Positions 9,629-18,145 of a stretch of 40,866 nucleotides of DNA are shown here, in pieces. This DNA is from an uncultured Bacilli bacterium (GTDB lineage Bacteria; Bacillota_I; Bacilli_A; RF39; UBA660), in the NCBI GenBank assembly GCA_947628065.1, contig CANQYK010000005.1, positions 1 to 40,866 of the forward strand, read 5' to 3'. A model generated the notes under the pieces. It was not told the DNA's origin, made no database searches, and saw nothing but the letters and a program-made list of their open reading frames with translations. The first letter of the stretch is position 1; every line of letters begins with the position of its first letter. The translations under genes and the position numbers were made by a program.

Positions 9629-9667
9629 CTTACCATCTCCCCACTTCAATTGAATTAACATTATCAT

Positions 9668-9860
9668 ACTCTAAAAAGTGGAAAAAGAAAATAGAAAAAA
9701 AGAAAAAAATTTTCTCCACAATTTTTCGACAAATTTCTCCACAAGAAAAATGTCGAAATTTCAAAGAATATTTAAGTTTTCCACATTTTCCACAGATTTT
9801 AAATTAACAAGGGAAAAAATCCTTTCCACAGTAGTGTGGATTTTGTTGAAAAAACTTGCC
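9668..9860. other. oriC: Chromosomal replication origin (oriC)
   Basis: This AT-rich gap lies between dnaA and the divergent sigma-like gene. One-mismatch DnaA boxes are at 9712-9720 and 9735-9743 (TTCTCCACA) and at 9777-9785 and 9786-9794 (TTTTCCACA). Weaker matches are at 9822-9830 and, inverted, at 9835-9843. Purine-rich and AT-only stretches (9678-9711, 9795-9820) could be the unwinding element. An inverted TTTCGACA pair is at 9724-9731 and 9751-9758. Genes run away from this point on both sides, as expected of an origin. Confidence 0.85.
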
Positions 9861-9884
9861 TTTGGTAGTATCTTTTGATATAAT
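9856..9884 (+). promoter_or_regulatory. Promoter of the oriC-adjacent sigma-like gene
   Basis: TTGCCT (9856-9861), a 17-nt spacer and TATAAT (9879-9884) with TGA extending the -10 make a strong consensus promoter pointing right, out of oriC. Confidence 0.8.
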
Positions 9885-9912
9885 AGGAAACGTTTTTAAA
9901 GGGGGGACTCGT

Positions 9913-10710
9913 ATGTTAAAGAATATTGGTACCAAAGAAGAGGTAATTATAAAGAATATGGATTTGGTAAAAAATATTGCTAAGAGATATCATGAGATAA
10001 CAGGAGTAGAAGAGGAAGACTTAATTTCTTGTGGTTATGAAGCATTGGTAAGAGCCGTAAACAACAGAGAAAATGATTCTATAACTGTTTCAATTAGTAA
10101 ATATATTAATGGCTATATTCATTGTTATATTAGATATTTTATTGAAAGGGAATGTGATATTAAAAAAGGGACGTTGTATCAATCTTTTATGACGGAAAAG
10201 AAGATGGTAGAAGAAATTTATGGTTGTCAACTAGAAGAAAATTTCAATATGATTGATGATATTGTTTCTTTATTAGTAGAAGAAGGAAAAATAAAAAAAG
10301 AAGATGCAAATAGAGTAGGAGAAAAGATAAGAAAGCAATATGGAGAAAAATTAATTTCACTGGATCAAATAGTAGAGGAAGAAGAAGAGAGTACTTTTGG
10401 ATTAATAGACGATCATTTCCTTCCTTATCAAATTGCTTTCCTACTTACAAAAAATCTATTAGAACAAAAACTAGAATTATTTACAGAGAAACAAAAAGAT
10501 ATTCTTTTCTCTTATTATGGAGTAGATTGTGATCGTCCTTTTTCTTTACTAGAATTAAGTGAAAAATATCAATGTAGTGGTGAAAACATAAGACACATAA
10601 GAAATACGGTTCAACAAAAATTAAAAGGAAAGGCTTTAGAGGAATCCTTTGAAGCGTTAGAAGAATATTGTTATAAGGATGTTCCAATGAAGAAAGTCAA
10701 AAAACTTTAA
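9913..10710 (+). CDS. Sigma-70-family RNA polymerase sigma factor
   Basis: This 265-residue protein has a region-2-like N-terminal half: [28 protein letters not shown], then [17 protein letters not shown] in the -10 recognition position. Its C-terminal region 4 reads [20 protein letters not shown], then [20 protein letters not shown], like a primary-sigma -35-binding helix-turn-helix. The middle (residues 85-165) is acidic and does not resemble a standard region 3. The start is the ATG at 9913 after GGGGGGACTCGT. It lies between dnaA and rpmH, which are normally adjacent in Firmicutes. Target promoters are unknown; it could be an alternative sigma factor of the SigH/ComX kind, but nothing in the sequence proves that. 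Confidence 0.8.
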   Translation: MLKNIGTKEEVIIKNMDLVKNIAKRYHEITGVEEEDLISCGYEALVRAVNNRENDSITVSISKYINGYIHCYIRYFIERECDIKKGTLYQSFMTEKKMVEEIYGCQLEENFNMIDDIVSLLVEEGKIKKEDANRVGEKIRKQYGEKLISLDQIVEEEEESTFGLIDDHFLPYQIAFLLTKNLLEQKLELFTEKQKDILFSYYGVDCDRPFSLLELSEKYQCSGENIRHIRNTVQQKLKGKALEESFEALEEYCYKDVPMKKVKKL

Positions 10711-10718
10711 AAATTTCC

Positions 10719-10748
10719 TTGACAAAGTTTGGAACTTATTATTATAAT
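10719..10748 (+). promoter_or_regulatory. rpmH promoter
   Basis: A perfect TTGACA (10719-10724), an 18-nt spacer and a perfect TATAAT (10743-10748) lie 30 nt before the rpmH ATG. Confidence 0.85.
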
Positions 10749-10778
10749 AATGTAGATTTCATGTCTGGAGGTGGGAAG

Positions 10779-10907
10779 ATGAAAAGAACATATCAACCAA
10801 ACAAACGTAGAAGAGCAAAAAAACATGGATTTTTTGCACGTAAGAATTCTAACGGAAATATTTTGAATAATAGAAGAAGAAAAGGTCGTAAAGAATTAGT
10901 AAAATAA
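10779..10907 (+). CDS. rpmH: 50S ribosomal protein L34
   Basis: This is the 42-residue basic ribosomal protein L34. It begins [20 protein letters not shown] and ends [10 protein letters not shown], as in the family. The ATG at 10779 follows CTGGAGGTGGG; the open frame upstream is promoter sequence. It heads the conserved rpmH-rnpA-yidC-jag cluster and is followed by a hairpin that may reduce read-through. Confidence 0.96.
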   Translation: MKRTYQPNKRRRAKKHGFFARKNSNGNILNNRRRKGRKELVK

Positions 10908-10911
10908 ATTC

Positions 10912-10934
10912 CACTGTTTTTACAGTGTTTTTTT
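10912..10934 (+). terminator. Hairpin with T tract between rpmH and rnpA
   Basis: The stem is CACTGT (10912-10917) with ACAGTG (10922-10927), a TTTT loop and seven T residues. It probably acts as a partial terminator, giving more rpmH than rnpA transcript. Confidence 0.75.
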
Positions 10935-10959
10935 ATTCTAAAGTAGGGAAGTGAACCAT

Positions 10960-11292
10960 TTGAAAAAAGAGTATATTATTAAGGAAAGTCGTATTTTTGA
11001 TGAAATGATTCAAACTTGTCCATGCAAGAAAAATAAGAATTTCCTTATTTTTTATCGAAATAAAGAACAAGAAGAAGCAAAATATGGAATCTCTTCTCCA
11101 AAAAAGTTAGGAAAAGCAGTCATTCGTAATAAATTAAGAAGAAGAGTAAGAGCAATTTTACAAGAATACCAAAAAAGCTATTCAAATCCATATGATTGTA
11201 TTATAATAATAAGAAAGAACTGTTTAAATATTACATTTCAAGAAATGAAAGAAAGTCTATTTTATCTTTTAAAATTAGAAGGGAAGCGATAA
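10960..11292 (+). CDS. rnpA: Ribonuclease P protein component
   Basis: This basic protein of about 110 residues assists the RNase P RNA in maturing tRNA 5' ends. The family core is present as KYGISSPKKLGKAVIRNKLR followed by RRVRAIL. Two starts compete. GTG at 10951 lies too close to its ribosome site. TTG at 10960 (MKKEYIIKESRIF) has AGGGAAGTG at good spacing and matches the usual N-terminus, so it is chosen. The stop is 1 nt before yidC. Confidence 0.92.
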   Translation: MKKEYIIKESRIFDEMIQTCPCKKNKNFLIFYRNKEQEEAKYGISSPKKLGKAVIRNKLRRRVRAILQEYQKSYSNPYDCIIIIRKNCLNITFQEMKESLFYLLKLEGKR

Positions 11293-11293
11293 G

Positions 11294-12223
11294 ATGAAAA
11301 AAGTAAAGAAAATACTAATCATTTTTTTGATGGTATTTTTATTAACGGGATGTACCACAACATTAACAAATAGTAAAAAGGAAGCAGTTAAGAATCCAGA
11401 AACAGGACAGTCTTTAACTAAAAATATTTTATGTCAGCCAAAGAATAAGAAGACAAGAGAACTTTATGAAGAGAATAAAGTAAAGGTAGATAAACTACCA
11501 ACGTGTGAAAAGTTTACGCCAGCATCTGGTGGATATGAAGGACTTTGGACATCACTTTTCGTAAAGCCATTAGCGTTCATTATTTTATGGCTTGGAAAAT
11601 ATATTAAAAGTTTTGCGCTTAGTATTATTATAATAACGATTCTTTTAAGATTTATCCTTTATCCATTTACGAAGAAAATGGCATTGCAGTCAGAACTTAT
11701 GAAGAAAGCAAGTCCTGAACTTGAGAGAATAAGAAAGAAATATGAAGGAAAAACGGATGAACAATCTATGATGCGACAAAATCAAGAGATGTTAGCTGTT
11801 TATAAAAAATATAATTTTAATCCATTTAGTAGTTGTCTTGTATCTTTTCTTCAATTACCACTTTTCTTAGCGTTCTTTGAAGCGATTAACCGTGTACCTG
11901 CTATTTTTGAAGATAAGTTTTTAGGATTACAACTTGGAACAACACCAATGGTAGGATTTGGAACAAGTCATTTCTATGTTTATATCATTTTAATTCTTTT
12001 GATTGCTGTTACAACCATTTATAGTTTTAAGATGACGGGTGGAATGGATTCAGCAGATCCATCGATGAAAATGATGCCAATTATGATGAGTGTTATGATT
12101 ATCTTTACTGGTTTGTTTATGTCGAGTGCCCTAGGTATTTATTGGGTTACACAAAGTTTATTCATGATTATTCAAAATATGGTGGTAAAGAAAGGAGCAA
12201 AGAAGAAACATGGAAAAGCATAG
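11294..12223 (+). CDS. yidC: Membrane protein insertase YidC/SpoIIIJ
   Basis: This 309-residue YidC/Oxa1 insertase places membrane proteins into the bilayer with or without SecYEG. A lipoprotein signal ends in LLTGC (Cys20), as in Gram-positive YidC. The groove arginine is R119 in LLRFILYPF. Further membrane segments follow at FLQLPLFLAFFE, YIILILLIAVTTIY and MMPIMMSVMIIFTGLFM, then a basic tail (KKGAKKKHGKA). It overlaps jag by 14 nt, the usual partnership. Confidence 0.95.
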   Translation: MKKVKKILIIFLMVFLLTGCTTTLTNSKKEAVKNPETGQSLTKNILCQPKNKKTRELYEENKVKVDKLPTCEKFTPASGGYEGLWTSLFVKPLAFIILWLGKYIKSFALSIIIITILLRFILYPFTKKMALQSELMKKASPELERIRKKYEGKTDEQSMMRQNQEMLAVYKKYNFNPFSSCLVSFLQLPLFLAFFEAINRVPAIFEDKFLGLQLGTTPMVGFGTSHFYVYIILILLIAVTTIYSFKMTGGMDSADPSMKMMPIMMSVMIIFTGLFMSSALGIYWVTQSLFMIIQNMVVKKGAKKKHGKA

Positions 12224-12818
12224 ATTTGTAGGAAAAACATTAGAAGAAGCAAAAGAAAAAGCAAAAATAGAATTACAAGAGTTAGAAGAAGATTTGATCA
12301 TCAAAGTAGTGGATGAGAAAAAATCTTTATTGTCGAAAAAAGTCGAAATTGAGGTTATTGCAAGACGGGATATTAAAGGCTTTATTAAAGATAGATTACA
12401 AGACATATTAAGAAGTATGGGATTCAAAAGTGAAATTGAAATTCAAATGACCAATGATGTTCCAACTTACCGAATTTATTCGGATAAAGATGCTTTGTTA
12501 ATTGGAAAGAATGGTAAAAATTTAGATGCTCTTTTAACCATTATGCGACAAATTGTAAAAAATGAGACAGGAATTGTTTATCGCTTTTATTTAGATGTTA
12601 GTGATTACAAGGAAAAAAATGAAAAACATTTAGAGTTTTTGGCTCGTCGACTTGCAAGGGAAGTAAGAAATACGAAAATAGAGGTTAAGATGGATTCTAT
12701 GAATGCTTATGAACGTAGAATTGTTCATAATGCTCTTAACAATAATAAATATGTATATACAGAAAGTACAGGCGAAGAGCCAAACCGATGTGTTGTTATT
12801 AAGCCAAGAGAAGATTAA
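12210..12818 (+). CDS. jag: RNA-binding protein Jag/KhpB
   Basis: This 202-residue protein has Jag-N (1-50), KH (about 65-140, with GKNGKNLDALLTIMRQ) and R3H (MNAYERRIVHNALNNNKYVY near 155-190) domains. Jag/KhpB binds RNA, pairs with KhpA and influences cell elongation and division in Gram-positive bacteria. Its start lies inside the end of yidC, preceded by AAAGGAG about 13 nt upstream. Confidence 0.93.
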   Translation: MEKHRFVGKTLEEAKEKAKIELQELEEDLIIKVVDEKKSLLSKKVEIEVIARRDIKGFIKDRLQDILRSMGFKSEIEIQMTNDVPTYRIYSDKDALLIGKNGKNLDALLTIMRQIVKNETGIVYRFYLDVSDYKEKNEKHLEFLARRLAREVRNTKIEVKMDSMNAYERRIVHNALNNNKYVYTESTGEEPNRCVVIKPRED

Positions 12819-12830
12819 ATCTTCTTTTTC
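12809..12830 (+). terminator. Short terminator after jag
   Basis: AGAAGATT and AATCTTCT flank the jag stop codon and are followed by TTTTTC. About 6 bp can pair once a minimal loop is allowed, so it is modest in strength. Confidence 0.5.
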
Positions 12831-12859
12831 TTTACAAATTTTCTCTTTTTGCTTATAAT
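12831..12859 (+). promoter_or_regulatory. Promoter upstream of the paralogue pair and mnmE
   Basis: TTTACA (12831-12836), a 17-nt spacer and TATAAT (12854-12859) lie 25 nt before the next ATG. It probably drives the coupled genes through rsmG. Confidence 0.8.
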
Positions 12860-12883
12860 ATAGAAACGAAAGAAGTGAGGAAA

Positions 12884-13591
12884 ATGAAAAAAGAGCGTTT
12901 AATGCAAGAGATCTTTTTAAGTAACAATCTTTTAGAGAGTATAGAAAGAAGCAAAAAAGAGTTAGAACGACAACCTGTTGTGAAAAATTATTTACAAGAA
13001 ATTAAAAATTTAGAAGATGAAAAAAATAGAATTCAATTTTTAATGTCCTTAGAAGTAGGGGAAGATGGTAGTGTTTTTTCTCCTTATGAGAGATATCGTA
13101 TTCCTGCTTTTAGTAGAATGCATTATGGATTAACGGAAGTTTTAAGACATGCTTTTGCTCTAAAACTACAATCGTTAGAAGAAGAAGCCAAAACTTTTGC
13201 AGTTGGTATGGATCTTACTTATCAAGAAGTGGATGCTTACATTCGAAATGTTAATGAAAAGTTAAGAAGTTATCATTATATAGAAGGGGATTTAGAATAT
13301 GAAAATCCTTATGATTATACCATTTATCAAAATCCAAGAAACTATTCTGTTGTAAATCCACAAGTCCTTTGGACCGATGGAAAGAAGTATTCTTATCCTA
13401 TTGCTTCCTATGGAATAAGAGATAATTGGGAACAAGAACATTTTCATTTCGCAGGATTTCTAGATACTTTGGATGTTCCTTCTTCTCTAACACCAAGAGA
13501 GCATGAAGCTTTTTATGGAAAAGAGGCAAGAAAGATATTAGGAATTCCCCTAAAAAAAGAAAAAACAATGGTAAAGAAGGATGTAAAATGA
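12884..13591 (+). CDS. Uncharacterised protein, first of two tandem paralogues
   Basis: I do not recognise this 235-residue soluble protein. The N-terminal 60 residues are charged and probably helical or coiled coil (LLESIERSKKELERQ). The rest shares blocks with the next gene: LRHAFALKLQ, LTYQEVDAYIRNVNEK, YGIRDN and, near the C-terminus, EHEAFYGKEARKILGI. No signal peptide or membrane segment is visible. The ATG at 12884 is preferred to GTG 12875 because AAGTGAGG just before it is the ribosome site. The stop overlaps the next start (ATGA). Confidence 0.8.
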   Translation: MKKERLMQEIFLSNNLLESIERSKKELERQPVVKNYLQEIKNLEDEKNRIQFLMSLEVGEDGSVFSPYERYRIPAFSRMHYGLTEVLRHAFALKLQSLEEEAKTFAVGMDLTYQEVDAYIRNVNEKLRSYHYIEGDLEYENPYDYTIYQNPRNYSVVNPQVLWTDGKKYSYPIASYGIRDNWEQEHFHFAGFLDTLDVPSSLTPREHEAFYGKEARKILGIPLKKEKTMVKKDVK

Positions 13592-14007
13592 TATCCAAAA
13601 ATAAAAGTTATTTTCTTTTTGATGTTTTACAACAAGCTTTTACGCTAAAATATCAAGATGAAATAAAAGAGAATCATCCAATGACCATTTTAACATTATC
13701 GTATCAAGAAATGTTTGATTATATCCATCATTTTAATCAAAGTTTTCCCATTGTTGATTCTTGTAATCAAATCGTTACTTATGATACAATTTTATCAGAA
13801 TTGAAACATTTGAATGGAAGTCTTAATAGTCATATTTATGGAATACGTGCAAATGTGGAAAAAGAAATGTTATTATATATTGGCGATAAAAAGAAATTAC
13901 TTTTAAAAAGAGATATCAATGAGAAAGAATATGAAGCGTTTTATGGTGATGAAGCAAAAGATGCTTTAGGAATAAAGAAAGAAAAGGGAAAAGTGTATCG
14001 AAAATGA
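13588..14007 (+). CDS. Uncharacterised protein, second of two tandem paralogues
   Basis: This 139-residue protein is related to the C-terminal part of its upstream neighbour. Shared blocks are LQQAFTLKYQ, LSYQEMFDYIHHFNQ, YGIRAN and EYEAFYGDEAKDALGI. It lacks the long N-terminal helical region. Its start and stop each overlap a neighbour by 4 nt, so it is probably translated together with the upstream paralogue and mnmE. The function is unknown; conservation of both copies would suggest a heteromer or a duplicated binding module. Confidence 0.8.
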   Translation: MISKNKSYFLFDVLQQAFTLKYQDEIKENHPMTILTLSYQEMFDYIHHFNQSFPIVDSCNQIVTYDTILSELKHLNGSLNSHIYGIRANVEKEMLLYIGDKKKLLLKRDINEKEYEAFYGDEAKDALGIKKEKGKVYRK

Positions 14008-15359
14008 AAGAAGATATTATCGTCGCAATCGCGACAAAATTAGGAGTAGGAGCTATTTCTATTATCAGAGTAAGTGGAAAAGGTTCCATTGAACTTGTGA
14101 ATCAAGTGTTTCAAGGAAAAGATTTAACCAAGGTGGATAGTCATACAATTCATTATGGTTTTATCATGGACAAAAAGGATAAAATTGATGAAGTCTTAGT
14201 AACGGTTATGCGGTCCCCAAAAACCTTTACAAGAGAAGATGTCGTAGAGATTAATTGTCATGGTGGAATACAGACAACATTAAGAGTTTATGAATTATTA
14301 CAAGATATTGGTTGTCGTCCTGCTGATCGTGGAGAATTTACAAAACGTGCTTTTTTAAATGGTCGAATTGATTTAACGGAAGCAGAAGCTGTAATGGATT
14401 TGATTGATAGTAAGAGTGAAGAACAAAGAAAGATGGCAATGTCTTCTTTAAGTGGGCATTTATCAAACTATATTCATACCTTTCGAGAAGCATTAAAGAA
14501 AGTGCTTGCGAATATTGAGGTAAATATTGATTATCCAGAATATCAAGATATTGAAGAGGTAACCAAAGAAGATATAAAAAAAACAATAGAAGAATTAAAA
14601 CCAAAACTTGTAAAGTTAATTGAAGAAAGTAGAAATAGTGAACTTCTTCGACATGGAATAAAAACCGTTATTATTGGACGTCCGAATGTTGGAAAAAGTA
14701 GTCTTTTAAATACGTTATTAAAGAAAGAAAAAGCAATTGTTACGGATATTGAAGGAACTACAAGAGATGTAGTAGAAGGTAGTATTATATTAGATGGAAT
14801 TGAATTATCGTTAATTGATACTGCTGGAATTAGAGATACGGATAATGTAGTAGAGAAAATTGGGGTTTTAAAAAGTCTTCAATTAATGGATGATGCTGAT
14901 TTGGTTCTTGCTGTTTTTAATTGTGGTGAGGAACTTCAAGAAAATGACCGGTTGATTTTAGAGAAAATAAAGGATCAAAATACCATTCTTATTTTAAATA
15001 AAAATGATTTAAAACAAGTGTTAAAGAAAGAAGATTTTAAATTTTCTCATATTGTATCTACCAATACCAAAGAATTAGAAGGCATTGATAGTTTAAAGAA
15101 AGAAATTAAAAAGATGTTTTCGCTTGATGAGATCGAAGAGAGAAATAGTTACCTTTCAACAACCAGACAAATTACCCTTGCAAAGAAGGCGCTATCTAGT
15201 TTAGAGGAAGCAGAACAAGCATTAAATGATGATTTACCACTTGATATGGTAGAGATTGATTTACAAGAAGTTTTTGAAACATTGGGTGCAATTACTGGAA
15301 AAAGTTATGATGATGAACTTCTTGATACTTTATTTGAAAATTTTTGTGTTGGAAAATAG
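14004..15359 (+). CDS. mnmE: tRNA modification GTPase MnmE
   Basis: This 451-residue GTPase works with MnmG to install the cmnm5 group on U34 of certain tRNAs. The N-terminal folate-binding domain is followed by helical segments and a G domain with GRPNVGKSS (near 225), DTAGIRDT and NKND. The C-terminal FCVGK carries the catalytic cysteine of the FC[IV]GK motif. mnmG follows after 11 nt. Confidence 0.97.
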   Translation: MKEDIIVAIATKLGVGAISIIRVSGKGSIELVNQVFQGKDLTKVDSHTIHYGFIMDKKDKIDEVLVTVMRSPKTFTREDVVEINCHGGIQTTLRVYELLQDIGCRPADRGEFTKRAFLNGRIDLTEAEAVMDLIDSKSEEQRKMAMSSLSGHLSNYIHTFREALKKVLANIEVNIDYPEYQDIEEVTKEDIKKTIEELKPKLVKLIEESRNSELLRHGIKTVIIGRPNVGKSSLLNTLLKKEKAIVTDIEGTTRDVVEGSIILDGIELSLIDTAGIRDTDNVVEKIGVLKSLQLMDDADLVLAVFNCGEELQENDRLILEKIKDQNTILILNKNDLKQVLKKEDFKFSHIVSTNTKELEGIDSLKKEIKKMFSLDEIEERNSYLSTTRQITLAKKALSSLEEAEQALNDDLPLDMVEIDLQEVFETLGAITGKSYDDELLDTLFENFCVGK

Positions 15360-15370
15360 GAGGTGGAAAG

Positions 15371-17233
15371 ATGAACTATGAAGTTATAGTCGTAGGAGGC
15401 GGTCATGCTGGATGTGAAGCTGCCCTTGCTTCTAGTCGAATGGGACATACTACATTACTTGTTACAGGAAATATTAAAAATATTGCAGATATGCCATGTA
15501 ATCCTTCCATTGGAGGGCCTGCTAAGGGAGTTGTTGTTCGTGAAATTGATGCCTTAGGTGGGGAAATGGCTAGAAATACTGATAAGAGTTCTCTTCAAAT
15601 GAAGATGTTAAATACCAAAAAAGGACCTGCTGTATGGGCGATGCGGGCCCAAGCAGATAAAATAACATACAAAGAAGAAATGTTAAAAACACTAGAAAAA
15701 GAAGAAAAGCTAACGATTAAAGAATCTCTTGTTGAAGATTTAATCGTAGAAGAAAACAAAATAAAAGGGGTTATTTTAGAAGATCAAGAAGAAATTTTTA
15801 GTCGTGCGGTTATTCTTACAACGGGTACGTATTTAAAAAGTTCTATTTTAATAGGAAGTAGTAAGAAAAAGGAAGGACCCCATGGAGAACGTTCTAGTAA
15901 GTTTTTAAGTGATCGCTTAAAAGAATTAGGATTTACCATCAAACGATTAAAAACAGGGACACCACCTCGCCTTGAAAAGGATAGTATTGATTTTTCTAGG
16001 ATAGCAGTAGAAGAGGGAAGTAAGGAAGATTTAACGTTTTCCTATGATAGCAAAACCGCAACTGCTTACAAACATCAAGTTCCTTGTCATTTGGTTTATA
16101 CCAATCAAAAAACACATGATATTATAAAAGAACATTTAAAAGAATCTAGTATGTATGGTGGTTATGTAGAAGGGGTTGGACCAAGATACTGTCCATCGAT
16201 TGAAGATAAAGTCGTTCGTTTTTCAACAAAAGATCGGCATCAATTGTTTTTGGAACCAGAAAGTTTATTTTATGATGATATTTATTTACAAGGATTTTCT
16301 ACTAGTATGCCAGAATATGTGCAAGAAGAAATGGTTCATAGTATCAAAGGATTAGAACACGCTAAAATATTAAAGTATGCTTATGCCATTGAATATGATG
16401 CGATTGATTCAAAACAAGTAAAACCAACGCTTGAGACGAAATTAATTGAAGGACTTTATACGGCTGGTCAAATTAATGGTACCAGTGGTTATGAAGAAGC
16501 AGCAGGACAAGGGTTGCTTGCTAGTATTAATGCTTGTCTTAAATTAGAAGGAAAAGAGCCATTAATCTTAAAAAGAAATGAATCTTATATTGGTGTTTTA
16601 ATCGATGACTTAGTTACCAAAGGTGTAAGAGATCCTTATCGTCTATTAACATCAAGGGCAGAGTATCGTCTTCTTCTTCGAAATGATAATGCTGATTTAA
16701 GATTAAGAGAATATGGATACCAACTAGGACTAGTTGATGAAGAGCGTCATCAAAAATTGGAAAAGAAAAAAGAAGAGATTCATGAACTAATAACGTATCT
16801 TAAGAAAACCAAGCTAACACCAACAAAAGAGGTAAATTCTTATTTGGAGAAAATAGAAACCAGTCCTTTAAAAGATAGTATTACTTTATATGATTTATTA
16901 AAACGGCCTGAAGTTACAATGGATAAAATAGAGTGTTATTTGGATAAAAAATATCAAAAAGAAGTGATAGAAGAAGTAGAGATTAATATTAAATATGAAG
17001 GGTATATAAAGAAGCAAGAAATGGAAGCAGAAAAGATGTTATCACTTGAAAATAAAAAGATACCTTCTACCATTAACTATCAAGAAATTAAAAATATTGC
17101 GAGTGAAGCAAGACAAAAATTAGAAGAAATAAAACCACTTACGCTTGGTCAAGCAAGTAGAATTAGTGGCGTTAATCCAAGTGATATTGCAATACTATCT
17201 GTTTATTTAAAGAAAAGAGGAGAAGAAAAATGA
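15371..17233 (+). CDS. mnmG: tRNA uridine 5-carboxymethylaminomethyl modification enzyme MnmG
   Basis: This 620-residue FAD enzyme is the partner of MnmE. The dinucleotide fold is [15 protein letters not shown] at about residues 6-20. [12 protein letters not shown] and the later [16 protein letters not shown] are family signatures. The ATG at 15371 follows AGGAGGTGG; the frame upstream of it runs through the mnmE stop region. Its end overlaps rsmG by 4 nt. Confidence 0.97.
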   Translation: MNYEVIVVGGGHAGCEAALASSRMGHTTLLVTGNIKNIADMPCNPSIGGPAKGVVVREIDALGGEMARNTDKSSLQMKMLNTKKGPAVWAMRAQADKITYKEEMLKTLEKEEKLTIKESLVEDLIVEENKIKGVILEDQEEIFSRAVILTTGTYLKSSILIGSSKKKEGPHGERSSKFLSDRLKELGFTIKRLKTGTPPRLEKDSIDFSRIAVEEGSKEDLTFSYDSKTATAYKHQVPCHLVYTNQKTHDIIKEHLKESSMYGGYVEGVGPRYCPSIEDKVVRFSTKDRHQLFLEPESLFYDDIYLQGFSTSMPEYVQEEMVHSIKGLEHAKILKYAYAIEYDAIDSKQVKPTLETKLIEGLYTAGQINGTSGYEEAAGQGLLASINACLKLEGKEPLILKRNESYIGVLIDDLVTKGVRDPYRLLTSRAEYRLLLRNDNADLRLREYGYQLGLVDEERHQKLEKKKEEIHELITYLKKTKLTPTKEVNSYLEKIETSPLKDSITLYDLLKRPEVTMDKIECYLDKKYQKEVIEEVEINIKYEGYIKKQEMEAEKMLSLENKKIPSTINYQEIKNIASEARQKLEEIKPLTLGQASRISGVNPSDIAILSVYLKKRGEEK

Positions 17234-17877
17234 ACTTTGCAGAATTTAAAGTAGAAGTAGAACGTCTTGGTTTTGATATTTCTACCAAGCAATTGGTTCA
17301 ATTAGAAGCATTTTATAAAATTTTAGTTGAGACCAATAAAACGATGAATTTGACAAGAATTATCAAAAAAGAAGATGTTTATTTAAAACATTTCTATGAT
17401 AGTTTAACGATTGCCAAAATTTATGATTTAAACGATGCTAGAACGTTATGTGACATTGGAACAGGAGCAGGATTTCCCGGAATTGTTTTAAAGATCTTTT
17501 ACCCTAATTTAAAAGTTGTTTTAATTGATGCCTTACAAAAGAGAATTACGTATCTTAATCGAGTAATAGATGAGTTAGGTCTTGAAAATATTGAAGCAAG
17601 ACATATTCGAGCAGAAGAATTAACAAGAGAAAATGTTGTTTTTGATGTTGTAACCGCAAGAGCAGTCGCTCCTCTTTCTAAATTACTTCCATGGGCTATG
17701 CCTTTGGTTTCGCCAACAGGTGTTTTTATCGCTATGAAAGCAAGTGTTGATGATGAGATCGTAGACGCAAAAAAGATAATAAAGAAAAAACATTATACCA
17801 TTGAAAAAAGAGTAAGTTTTTTACTTCCAAAGGAAGAGAGCAAAAGAAATTTATTGTTAATTACAAAAGAAAAATAG
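17230..17877 (+). CDS. rsmG: 16S rRNA (guanine527-N7)-methyltransferase RsmG
   Basis: This 215-residue SAM-dependent methyltransferase modifies G527 of 16S rRNA. The SAM-binding loop is [12 protein letters not shown], followed by [22 protein letters not shown] is also typical. It is slightly shorter than the B. subtilis protein (about 239). It closes the mnmE-mnmG-rsmG operon, and a strong terminator overlaps its stop. Confidence 0.95.
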   Translation: MNFAEFKVEVERLGFDISTKQLVQLEAFYKILVETNKTMNLTRIIKKEDVYLKHFYDSLTIAKIYDLNDARTLCDIGTGAGFPGIVLKIFYPNLKVVLIDALQKRITYLNRVIDELGLENIEARHIRAEELTRENVVFDVVTARAVAPLSKLLPWAMPLVSPTGVFIAMKASVDDEIVDAKKIIKKKHYTIEKRVSFLLPKEESKRNLLLITKEK

Positions 17878-17901
17878 TGATAACAAAAAATCACTATTTT
17901 T
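17870..17901. terminator. Strong bidirectional terminator between rsmG and a small convergent gene
   Basis: A perfect 12-bp stem (AAAAATAGTGAT with ATCACTATTTTT) and an 8-nt loop are flanked by A and T runs on both sides. It includes the end of rsmG on + and abuts the stop of the 34-codon gene on the minus strand. Confidence 0.85.
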
Positions 17902-18004
17902 AATAACGTTTTGCAATTTTATATAATTCTTTTAGTAATCCGTAAGTAACTACAATTGGGAAAACGACAACCCATAAAAAGATGCTAAATAATTTTTCTA
18001 ACAT
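17900..18004 (-). CDS. 34-residue single-span membrane peptide
   Basis: A short frame encodes MLEKLFSIFLWVVVFPIVVT followed by YGLLKELYKIAKRY. It has one hydrophobic helix (about residues 6-20) and a basic C-terminal tail. It is supported by an AGGAGGA ribosome site 6 nt before the ATG, a good promoter (TTGATT, 17 nt, TATAAT) and a terminator at its end. I do not recognise a family. It is antiparallel to rsmG and divergent from noc. Toxin-like or regulatory membrane peptides are possible, but nothing decides this. Confidence 0.65.
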   Translation of the reverse strand: MLEKLFSIFLWVVVFPIVVTYGLLKELYKIAKRY

Positions 18005-18032
18005 TTTTTTCCTCCTACTTTTTTGTGCTTTC

Positions 18033-18061
18033 ATTATATAATATTTTCTTTAAAAAATCAA
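18033..18061 (-). promoter_or_regulatory. Promoter of the 34-residue peptide gene
   Basis: On the minus strand TTGATT (18056-18061), a 17-nt spacer and TATAAT (18033-18038) lie about 30 nt upstream of the ATG. Confidence 0.7.
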
Positions 18062-18074
18062 GCAAAAAAAGGAC

Positions 18075-18103
18075 TAGCCTAACGAAGAAAAACATGTTAT
18101 AAT
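18075..18103 (+). promoter_or_regulatory. noc promoter
   Basis: TAGCCT (18075-18080), a 17-nt spacer and TATAAT (18098-18103) with TGT extending the -10 lie about 40 nt before noc. Confidence 0.65.
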
Positions 18104-18145
18104 GTCACTATAGGGGATAGGGAGAATAAAAAGTGAGGGATTGTT

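Noticed and set aside
17472-17485. ATTTCCCGGAATTG in rsmG, a partial Noc site.
   Set aside because: Only one half-site is good, and the bases encode the conserved GFPGI loop of RsmG.
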